From Pedobacter boryungensis (lineage in GTDB: Bacteria > Bacteroidota > Bacteroidia > Sphingobacteriales > Sphingobacteriaceae), in assembly GCF_013204825.1 (NCBI RefSeq), contig NZ_JABMKV010000002.1:434001-498000 (forward strand): DNA of 64,000 bases. Reading direction: 5' to 3'. Position 1 is the stretch's first letter; each line of letters begins with the position of its first letter. Below are positions 54,902-62,619 of this stretch, piece by piece. Below the pieces are notes generated by a model. That model did not search any database and had not been told where the DNA came from. It saw only the letters and a list, made by a program, of their open reading frames with translations. A program made the position numbers and the translations under genes.

Positions 54902-56137
54902 TTAAATACCAATTTCTTTTAGAAATTCTAATAATTCTGAATTTTTAAAGATATTTCGATTTAAATCATTTATGGGATGGATATTCGCTTCTATCTCTTG
55001 AATTGTGCCCGTTACAGTAAAATTTTTCTTCATACTTGTTGTAACTGATTTTGTTTTATTCAGTTTTTCTGCACATAGCTCAAGAGGGTTATTTGCAATC
55101 ATTTCATTTAAATCTTGAATAGATAGCTCATTTTTCAATACTTGACTAGCCACATACTTTTGTTTCTCTACATCTTCAATTTCTAGCAATACTTTTATGT
55201 ATGACCATGAAACGGTTTGTATTAACTCTATAGGAGGAAGTGTATCTTCTCCATGTTGCTTTACAAATTTAATGCTATAATATAATTCATCCTTCTTAAA
55301 AAGATACGGCCAATTTTGGTAAATTTCTTGAACGTGATGGTTATCTAAAATAGATGTTATAGGTATATTGAATAATTTAGATAGCCGGATTATTTCAACA
55401 CCAATTTCCCAAAACATTAAGTTAAATTTCATATTTAACTCATGGTTATATTCTGATTGAAACTCTAATATCTCTCTATAGATATTAATGATAATATTAT
55501 GGTTAACCTGTGTCTCTTTTGAAATTATATTGAAGTTTTTATGGTAGTCAAGTTGGGGTTCAAATAATTTGCGAAAAATATAACTGTTTTTTTTGCTGAA
55601 ATATAATTCAACCTTATTTCTGTAAATTATATTAGTATTTTCAAACACGGATATATATTCATCAATGTTAAATTGCTTTACTTCTTCAAAAGCTTTTTCA
55701 GAGATTTTTTTGCTTAGCTCTGTGGGGGTTAAAGATTCTGCATGAATAAGTTCCATATAAAATATCCATGCATTCTCATCTTCTAGATTTAGAAAATAAG
55801 GGATATATTCCCAGTCCATAAGTGCTGCAGCATATCTTATTTTTTCAGATGTACATTTTCTAGCGAATTCACCTATTACATAAAGGTTTTTAATGCCTAA
55901 ATAATCGCCAAAAATGGGGTGCAAATTTTCGGCAATATTATTAATAATAATATTCCTTTCCTCAAAATTATGATTACTTAGTTTATGGTTTATTAACACT
56001 CCTATATCACGAAACAAAGAACTTACACCTAAATTAATAGATGTAGAAAAACGGCCTAATTTTTCTATAGTAAGATGCCTTAGCATACTGCTTAGTGCAT
56101 CTTGCAATGTAGTGTTTCTCTTTTCTTTTTTAGACAT
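54902..56137 (-). CDS. Gene X, DUF1016-like protein paired with cassette A2
   Basis: The 411-residue protein has no signal peptide. Two segments follow the DUF1016 N-terminal pattern: residues about 35-140 (FRDIGVLINHKL, FGDYLGIKNLYVIGEFA, WEYIPYFLNL) and about 225-345 (MFWEIGVEIIRLSKLFNIP, FKKDELYYSIKFV, LIQTVSWSYIKVLLEIED). DUF1016 proteins relate to PDDEXK-type nucleases (YhcG), though no catalytic motif is seen here. It takes the place that B-type lipoproteins take in the other cassettes, 30 bp after A2. Codons are very AT-rich. Confidence 0.6.
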   Translation of the reverse strand: MSKKEKRNTTLQDALSSMLRHLTIEKLGRFSTSINLGVSSLFRDIGVLINHKLSNHNFEERNIIINNIAENLHPIFGDYLGIKNLYVIGEFARKCTSEKIRYAAALMDWEYIPYFLNLEDENAWIFYMELIHAESLTPTELSKKISEKAFEEVKQFNIDEYISVFENTNIIYRNKVELYFSKKNSYIFRKLFEPQLDYHKNFNIISKETQVNHNIIINIYREILEFQSEYNHELNMKFNLMFWEIGVEIIRLSKLFNIPITSILDNHHVQEIYQNWPYLFKKDELYYSIKFVKQHGEDTLPPIELIQTVSWSYIKVLLEIEDVEKQKYVASQVLKNELSIQDLNEMIANNPLELCAEKLNKTKSVTTSMKKNFTVTGTIQEIEANIHPINDLNRNIFKNSELLEFLKEIGI

Positions 56138-56167
56138 GTTATTTAATAGCTTATTCTCATTGGTAGA

Positions 56168-56830
56168 TTAAAAATTGGTAAAAGGGCCAATAAATTTTGT
56201 GTGTACTCTATTAACGTATGGTTTAGTATTAGATAATCCAGTATTTGCATATGTGTATCTTACTAATGCATTATAATTCCATTCAAGTGTGGCTGTTATT
56301 TCTAATGGGTTATGTATAGTAACCCATTTACCTGTTGTAGTTGGCTGAACATTTCTTGTAACCTGTCCTTTTTGTGGATGATTGTAGACTTCATTAGCCG
56401 GATATCCAACAATGTCAGTCATTGTAATCCAGAGAATTTTACGAGATATAAACATACGTTGCCCAGTCCAGGTAGCCTCGAACTTTATTAATGTTGGCAA
56501 CGCTGTTGAAGAACTTGAAGCATTCCCATCAGGTACATCCCCAACAGGTATGGTATAATCATCTTCATCATATTCAGTTTCATAAAACTCTACCTTTCCA
56601 CCAATATTTATTGAATAATCTTCATCTGAGGGATTGTTTCCACCACCACCATCTCCACCTCCAGTAGTGGAACAAGTTCTATTAAGATAAGTCCAAACTT
56701 CACCAATCTTGTTTCCATTGCCATCATAAATAGGTTCAATCCAATACCAATCGGTACAGGTAGGCATCAATAAAAAAGTAAAATAATTTAAGTACCTCAT
56801 AATTAATATCCAAATCGAGATAGTAGCCAA
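56168..56830 (-). pseudogene. Truncated tail cassette A2 (no head) with a different tail
   Basis: The similarity to A1 begins at PTCTDWYW, just where an ATG (complement of 56765-56767) is created, and covers the Cys-rich linker to TCSTTGGGDGG. DNA 56649-56764 matches A1 58225-58340 at about 105 of 116 positions without gaps. The following roughly 150 residues (from NPSDEDYSINIGGKVEF on) share nothing with the A1 tail. No signal peptide exists, and the residues read upstream of the ATG do not look like A. Gene X follows. Confidence 0.7.
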
Positions 56831-56978
56831 ACTCTGCTCCTTGCTGTAACAGGGCTAGAAGTTTTGATAATAATTGGCCTATTATTTTGAGTTATTGTCC
56901 TCTTTTCTTTAACAGATAATTCCATTTGAGTATATTCACTAGCACTCAAGTCGCTTGCAAACAATTTGTTATGTCCGA
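56803..56978 (-). pseudogene. Possible remnant of a fourth A-type tail
   Basis: A frame of about 58 codons ends IKTSSPVTARSRVWLLSRFGY, comparable to the A1 C-terminus TRYSPDINAARAWGIYELIGY, and both end with the same stop context TTAATATCC on the + strand. It starts without a usable ATG at the flank element behind B1. It is probably the degenerate end of another cassette. Confidence 0.35.
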
Positions 56979-57012
56979 TAGAAATTTATTCACAAATCCA
57001 CAATTGTCTTAA

Positions 57013-57774
57013 TTATTTCAAATTTTTTCTTTGGTGTTCGAATTTTTCAAAAAGTTTGATAAATGATTTTTTGTTATTTATTTCTACGCGTCTAATTTCA
57101 TCTGTTATATCGGTTCTTTTGACAAATTTTTGGGCAGAATAATAATTTTTGACTTGAAGAAATTGAACAAATCTAGTTTTATACAATTTACTATTTTTTT
57201 GTCTATCTAATAATTTTGAAAAGGAGAAGTCCAAATCTTTCATCCCTTTATCAAAACTCCTGTAGATTGTGTCGGTACCATTTTTAGTATTATCTAAAAA
57301 TACTTCCAAGGTCTTATCTTTTGTTTTAATGATTTTATATGGTATTCCTAAATCCACACTAAATATTTTTAGATTTATACTATCAATATTTATTAATTCT
57401 AGTAACGAGTCTAACTTAAAATTTGAACCATTTAATGAATTTAGTGAGTCATAACGAAGACCTTCTTTATCTTTATTCTTAATTACAAAGTAATTATAGG
57501 TAGTATCATTGCTTGGGGTAAATTCATTTAAGATGGTATCTCCTTTCATTGAACTCTTCTTAAGTATGTAAGATGTAGAAGGGACGCCATATAGTCTGTA
57601 GTTCTTATAAAACCCTATAATTAAGGTAGTCATGCTAATTTCAGTTGTTCCATCTGAAATATAGTCTTTGAATTCTGAATTATATCTAATAACCTTTAAT
57701 GAAGAAATATCACTTCCATCGTTGCAGGAATAGATTAGAATAAAAATGAAAATGAGTGTCAGGATTTTAATCAT
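57013..57774 (-). CDS. Lipoprotein B1, partner of A1
   Basis: The 253-residue protein has a lipobox signal (IFILIYSC) and no recognised domain. The C-terminal 90 residues are homologous to B3 (DTIYRSFDKGMKDLDFSFS, NSKLYKTRF, FIKLFEKFEHQRKNLK). Its ATG lies 2 nt after the A1 stop, so the two are translated together. As B1 and B3 both follow tails of the ADDTPIG type, they are probably tail-specific partners. Localisation to the periplasm or cell surface follows from the lipobox. Confidence 0.75.
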   Translation of the reverse strand: MIKILTLIFIFILIYSCNDGSDISSLKVIRYNSEFKDYISDGTTEISMTTLIIGFYKNYRLYGVPSTSYILKKSSMKGDTILNEFTPSNDTTYNYFVIKNKDKEGLRYDSLNSLNGSNFKLDSLLELINIDSINLKIFSVDLGIPYKIIKTKDKTLEVFLDNTKNGTDTIYRSFDKGMKDLDFSFSKLLDRQKNSKLYKTRFVQFLQVKNYYSAQKFVKRTDITDEIRRVEINNKKSFIKLFEKFEHQRKNLK

Positions 57775-57776
57775 AA

Positions 57777-58846
57777 TTAATATCCTATGAGCTCATAAAT
57801 CCCCCAAGCCCTAGCGGCATTTATATCGGGAGAATAGCGTGTCCGTAAAATTCCCTTCCAATAATAAGTACGCTTATCCTTAAAGTTTAATTTCATTTTC
57901 GCCCAAGCTGAATTCATTGTGGTTTCTCCTTGTGACCAATTTAAAATAGGGCTTATTCCTTGTCCCTCAATTGATCCTTCTGGAGACATACTTGTATGGG
58001 TTATATCTGCAACTAACCACTGCGTTCCCATGATAGGAGGCTCTATTTTTACCTTTTCATAGCTTTTAAATCTCAAATTTTTGCCATTAACCTTATAACA
58101 ATACCAAGATACATTAACTATCTTCTGTTCACTTGAACTCTCTTCTATTGTTGCGCCTATCGGCGTATCATCAGCTTCCCCAAATTCAACGATCGGTTCT
58201 GGTTCGTTTTCACTACCACTTCCACCATCTCCACCTCCAGTAGTGGAGCAAGTTCTATTAAGATAGGTCCAAACTTCACCTATAATATTCCCATTGCCAT
58301 CATAGATAGGCTCAACCCAATACCAATCTGTACAGGTAGGCTCATCACTCATACCGCCACCTCCTTCGTCCGACATCACTTTTCCATTGATTTTTAGTGT
58401 TGCGGTTTTCGCTGGAGAAGACACATTGTTCAGACCCTTAAACAGTTGGTTGATTTCTGCAACTGATCGTTGCTCTTTGAAATAGCCTTTTTGCGCATTA
58501 TAGACCATTTGTGCTTTGTAGTCTCCACTACTTTTACTGATGAGCATTAAATAGCTCCCTTTGACCTCTCCACTGGCTGATTTAATAGTGACTGGAGCAC
58601 CTAGAACTTGTATGCCGTCATCTAGCGTAAAGGTTTTGGCTTCGGCCCAATTTACTTCACGCTTAACATGTAATACTTCGTTTTTACTTGACCTTAAAGT
58701 GTAGGTAGCTTCTTCCTTGGTTTTTAAATACCATTCTTTGGCGTCGTCTATTGGATTTTCAATGGATGTGTCTTTTTTACATGATAGTGCAAAAATGTTA
58801 AAAAAGATACTATTAAAAGTATCCTTGATAAGTTTAATTTTTTCAT
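57777..58846 (-). pseudogene. Lead lipoprotein A1, full-length head plus tail, frameshifted in the signal peptide
   Basis: ATG at 58846 opens MKKLNLSRILLIVSFLTF, a lipoprotein signal. The matching lipobox FALSCKKD and all further protein to 57777 lie in another frame that has no start codon. Adding one base in either the A6 run (58800-58805) or the A5 run (58791-58795) of the + strand joins them into about 356 residues. Domains: lipoprotein head (to about residue 150), Gly-rich hinge with TCTDWYWVEPIYDGNGN and TCSTTGGGDGGSG, then a beta-rich tail starting ADDTPIG. The lesion could be a phase-variation state, a decayed gene or a sequencing error. Confidence 0.7.
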
Positions 58847-59247
58847 AGTTGGTAGTTTAATTTGGTTAATTATCTTATACTAAGATTAATAATTATTTCT
58901 AGAAAACCTAATACTGATGAGAAATTTGTAAGTAAATTAGCGAAATTACTGCTGTTGCCTAGGCGTTCAGGATTATTAATATCCAAGGGGGTTTAGTATT
59001 AATTGTTATATTGAACCCGCATTTATTGTTTATAGATTAAACACAAAAAAGGCTTTCTGATTTTACTCAAAAAGCCTTTTTAAAAATGTTATAAAACTTG
59101 TTTATTTATGGTGTGCCTGCCCTTCACGGATCACCCGTTCACAGGACTTTTTTATCGTTAATTAATCCTCTTTTTTGATTAAACAAGCTAGCAAGAATTT
59201 GGTTTTAATCCGATAGAAATTTATCCACAAATTCACAATTGTGTTAA
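58847..59247. repeat. 401-bp intergenic region with border repeat copies
   Basis: No gene is seen. It holds a hairpin (arms 59046-59056 and 59071-59081, AAAAAGGCTTT), the right copy of the 27-bp element (59101-59127), and a 38-bp sequence (59210-59247) that reappears with three changes at 56975-57012 behind B1. The A1 promoter should lie at 58850-59000, but no TAnnTTTG match stands out. Confidence 0.6.
59046..59081 (-). terminator. Hairpin terminator downstream of the DUF4197 gene
   Basis: An 11-bp perfect stem, AAAAAGGCTTT/AAAGCCTTTTT, with A/T tracts on both sides. It is placed like the 53517-53550 palindrome relative to the 27-bp element. Confidence 0.7.
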
Positions 59248-59991
59248 TTATCTTTTTGTATCAGCATAGCCAAATACTTTTTGCAATAAGCTAGTACTAC
59301 GAGCACTAATGTTATCTCTAATTTTTAATTCTTCTTGCGCCACTTGAATAAACATTCCATCAATTGCTTTTTGTGCAACGTAACTAGATAAATCTGTGTT
59401 TACAGGTTTTACTAATGGTATTTTATTATAAGCTAAGGCAGCATCGCTCCAATATCTGGTGGCTCCAACTTTACTTAAACTTGTAGCAATAACAGGTCTA
59501 AATTTCTCCATCAGCTGTGCAGTAGTTACGCGTTTAAAATATTGAGTTGCGGCATCCTTATTTCCTAGCAAGATGTTGGTTGCATCAGCAATCGTCATTT
59601 GTTTAATAGCAGATAAAAAAATCGGCTTTGCTTCTTTAGCAGCATCTTCTGCAGCACGGTTAATGCTTAAAATTACGTTATCTGCCAATGAATTTAATCC
59701 CACGCTTCGTAACGTTTTTTCTACTTTTTGTGCTTCTGGAGGAAATAAGATTTTGACAGCCAAATTGCCTAAGAAACCATCTTTTGCCGACAACTGATCT
59801 GCTCCCTGCGATGTTCCAATTTCTAAAGCTTGTTTAAGACCTTGTCCAATTTCTAATGTTGTTGGCGTGCCGCCGGTTGGTATTTGCTTTAAAATGTTGC
59901 CAATATTTTGTTGGCTTTGCACATCGCAACCGCTTGAACAAACTAGTAGTAATCCAATTAAGTAAAGGTTAATTTTTTTCATCTTTTCCAT
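59248..59991 (-). CDS. DUF4197-family lipoprotein
   Basis: The 247-residue protein (ATG 59991) has a lipobox signal (VCSSGC) and the DUF4197 pattern: GLKQALEIGTSQGADQLSAKDGFLGN, VKILFPPEAQKVEKTLR, LSINRAAEDAAKEAKPIFLSAIKQMTIADA and a C-terminal YVAQKAIDGMF. The family is widespread in the periplasm or outer membrane and of unknown function. It follows the VWA gene on the same strand with 44 bp between. Confidence 0.88.
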   Translation of the reverse strand: MEKMKKINLYLIGLLLVCSSGCDVQSQQNIGNILKQIPTGGTPTTLEIGQGLKQALEIGTSQGADQLSAKDGFLGNLAVKILFPPEAQKVEKTLRSVGLNSLADNVILSINRAAEDAAKEAKPIFLSAIKQMTIADATNILLGNKDAATQYFKRVTTAQLMEKFRPVIATSLSKVGATRYWSDAALAYNKIPLVKPVNTDLSSYVAQKAIDGMFIQVAQEELKIRDNISARSTSLLQKVFGYADTKR

Positions 59992-60035
59992 AGTATATAT
60001 AATTTGAAACGGAACAGATTGCAATTAACCAATAT

Positions 60036-61940
60036 TTATTTGATGGTTTGTTCGCTACCGTTTTCTATCTCTGCAACACTAAGCAAATCCTTTGCCATTA
60101 ATTGGGCAGACTTAGCTAATCTTAAAAACTCTGATCTGTATCCTTCTTTATCTTTACCCATAGCACCCTCTGCTAATGTAATTACTTGAGCAAAGCTGCT
60201 ATTCTGTTTATATTCAGATTGACGAAGTAACATGCCAAATTCGGCAATAGCTGCTGCAAACCTAAAGTTTACAGTAGTACTTACACTTTGGTTATCATTG
60301 ATAGATTTTTGCATGCTTTTACTTGTATTTTCATCTGGTAATTTATAGCGAAGCTTAATGGTTAGCATTTCATCACCTGTATAATTGTTTGTAGATTTTG
60401 CAGTTTTTTGATATTTCAAATCATCAACTTTGTTTGCAAATGAGCTTTTTACACCTATAGGGATAATTTCATACAAGGCGGTAACTGTATGCCCAGAACC
60501 CATTTCACCAGCATCTTTTTTGTCGTCGTTAAAATCTTCATCTTTTAACATTCTGTTTTCGTAGCCAATTAATCGGTAAGCTTGCACTTTTGCCGGATTA
60601 AACTCTATTTGCAGTTTCACATCTTTTGCTACTGTAAATAAAGTTCCGCCGAACTCATTAACTAATACTTTTCTGGCTTCATTAATATTATCAATGTAAG
60701 CATAATTTCCATTGCCCTTATTGGCCAGAATTTCCATTTTACTGTCTTTATAATTTCCCATTCCGTAACCTAAAACAGTTAGAAATATCCCGCTTTTACG
60801 TTTTTCCTCAATTAAGCGTTCCATTTCATTATCGCTACTTATGCCTACATTAAAATCTCCATCAGTAGCTAAGATTATTCTGTTATTACCACCTTTTATA
60901 AAGTTTTCGCCAGCAACTTTGTAAGCCAGTTGCAAACCTGCCCCGCCAGCAGTAGAACCACCAGCGCTTAATTTATTTAAAGCGTCTTTTATGCTTGCTT
61001 TTGCATCGCCACTAGTAGAAGGTAACACTAAACCAGATTGACCAGCATAGACTACAATGGCAACTTTGTCTTTATCTCGCAGCTGATCTGTTAATAATTT
61101 AAGCGATGAAATCAATAGAGGTAATTTGTTTGCACTACTCATAGAGCCAGAAACGTCTATTAAAAACACAAGGTTAGATGCTGGAAGATTATCTGTAGCA
61201 ATGGTTTTTGCTTTTAGTCCAATTTGTACTAATCTATGTTTTGGGTTCCAAGGAGCTGGTGCTAGTTCAGTTTGAATATTTATAGGGTCGTTTCCAGTTG
61301 GTTGAGCATAATTGTAATCGAAATAATTTATCATTTCTTCAATGCGAACAGCATCTTTGGGTGGCAAAGTTCCATTATTAATAAATCGACGAACATTACT
61401 ATATGATGCTGCATCCACGTCGATAGAAAAAGTAGAGAGTGCATCTTTCAAAGGGTTCTTAAATCCATTTTCTGTTATTCCTGCATAACTTTCTGTATCG
61501 AAATTAGGGGCACTCATTATTTGAACTCCTGCAACTCTACTCTGTAAACTATATGCCTGTTGCTTTGCCTTCGAAGCTTTATTGTAAGCAACTTCTTGTT
61601 GAGCTTGTGCTGCGCCAACCATAACAACTTCATTTAATGTTTTGGTATCAGCTTTAAGTTTAATTGTTAAATTATTGCTTTTCCCTAATTTGAGCGTTTG
61701 CGTTTCGAAACCAATAGATGAAACCACTACTTTTGTGTCAGTTTCGGGGATATTTATAGAAAATTTACCCACTTTATCTGTACTTGCCGTTGTATTACTA
61801 GGCAAGCTCTTTAGGTATACTCCAAGAATTGGAAGGTTATCATCATTGCTAATTACTACTCCAGTAATTGTTCTAATTGTAGCAGCTTTAAATCCTACTA
61901 GGATAAGAAGTGCTAAAATGGGTAATATAAATTTTTTCAT
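60036..61940 (-). CDS. VWA-domain protein (YfbK type) with carboxypeptidase-like N-terminus
   Basis: The 634-residue protein has a signal peptide, a carboxypeptidase-regulatory-like domain (TITGVVISNDDNLPILGVYL), a segment SLQSRVAGVQIMSAPN like a SusC plug, the YfbK N-terminal domain (DALSTFSIDVDAASYSNVRRF), a VWA domain with MIDAS motif DVSGSMS and TDGDFNVG, and a C-terminal DUF3520. MIDAS domains bind divalent metal and protein ligands. It is divergent to the sigma factor gene and carries the same head and plug motif as the anti-sigma-like protein there. Confidence 0.92.
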   Translation of the reverse strand: MKKFILPILALLILVGFKAATIRTITGVVISNDDNLPILGVYLKSLPSNTTASTDKVGKFSINIPETDTKVVVSSIGFETQTLKLGKSNNLTIKLKADTKTLNEVVMVGAAQAQQEVAYNKASKAKQQAYSLQSRVAGVQIMSAPNFDTESYAGITENGFKNPLKDALSTFSIDVDAASYSNVRRFINNGTLPPKDAVRIEEMINYFDYNYAQPTGNDPINIQTELAPAPWNPKHRLVQIGLKAKTIATDNLPASNLVFLIDVSGSMSSANKLPLLISSLKLLTDQLRDKDKVAIVVYAGQSGLVLPSTSGDAKASIKDALNKLSAGGSTAGGAGLQLAYKVAGENFIKGGNNRIILATDGDFNVGISSDNEMERLIEEKRKSGIFLTVLGYGMGNYKDSKMEILANKGNGNYAYIDNINEARKVLVNEFGGTLFTVAKDVKLQIEFNPAKVQAYRLIGYENRMLKDEDFNDDKKDAGEMGSGHTVTALYEIIPIGVKSSFANKVDDLKYQKTAKSTNNYTGDEMLTIKLRYKLPDENTSKSMQKSINDNQSVSTTVNFRFAAAIAEFGMLLRQSEYKQNSSFAQVITLAEGAMGKDKEGYRSEFLRLAKSAQLMAKDLLSVAEIENGSEQTIK

Positions 61941-62040
61941 GAGTTTTGGTTTTAATAGGAGATGTAATGTTTATCAGATTTCCATATTCTTATCGGAAAA
62001 TATTTTTTATACTTGAACAACATTTAGCCGAATACCCGAT

Positions 62041-62619
62041 TTGAAGTTTATAAAAAATACCGCTAAGATTAATGAACAAGATGATTCTGCGCTCATTACC
62101 GCTTATAAGAAAAGTGGCGATTTAGCGGTATTGGGTACCCTTTACAACAAATACATGCATTTGGTTTTTGGTGTTTGCTATAATTATTTTAAAGATGAGG
62201 AGCAAAGTAAGGATGCGGTAATGCAGATATTCGAAGAGTTGGTTACAAAGTTAAAAATGCATGAAGTGCAGAACTTTAAAAGTTGGCTGCATGTATTGTC
62301 TCGTAATCATTGTTTAATGGCCTTGCGTAAATCTGCAAAAAACCCAATGGTTGCAATGGAAGATAATTTTGTGGAAAATGGTGATTTTGTGCATCTTGAT
62401 ATCGACAACGCAAAAGAAACGCAGTTGACTGTGATGGAAAAGTGCATGGAAACCTTACCTGAAGAGCAGCGGAAAAGTGTAGATTTGTTTTATTTACAAG
62501 AGAAGTGTTATAAGGAAGTTGCCGAAATAACAGGCTACGATATGCTTAAAGTGAAGAGTTATATCCAGAATGGGAAGAGAAATTTGAAAATTTGTATAGA
62601 AAAAAACAGTGAGCTATAA
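62041..62619 (+). CDS. ECF-type RNA polymerase sigma factor
   Basis: The 192-residue protein has sigma region 2 (ALITAYKKSGDLAVLGTLYNKY, then VFGVCYNYFKDEEQSKDAVMQ, SWLHVLSRNHCLMAL) and region 4 (LPEEQRKSVDLFYLQEKCYKEVAEITG, VKSYIQNGKRNLK). Translation seems to begin at TTG 62041; the first in-frame ATG would remove part of region 2. It overlaps the next gene by 11 bp, so the two are translationally coupled as sigma and anti-sigma usually are. Confidence 0.9.
   Translation: MKFIKNTAKINEQDDSALITAYKKSGDLAVLGTLYNKYMHLVFGVCYNYFKDEEQSKDAVMQIFEELVTKLKMHEVQNFKSWLHVLSRNHCLMALRKSAKNPMVAMEDNFVENGDFVHLDIDNAKETQLTVMEKCMETLPEEQRKSVDLFYLQEKCYKEVAEITGYDMLKVKSYIQNGKRNLKICIEKNSEL

Noticed and set aside
53257..59247. 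Integrase- or transposase-driven genomic island
   Set aside because: No integrase, transposase, tRNA gene or IS end was found near the cassette array. The border repeats look like duplicated 3' flanks rather than attachment sites.
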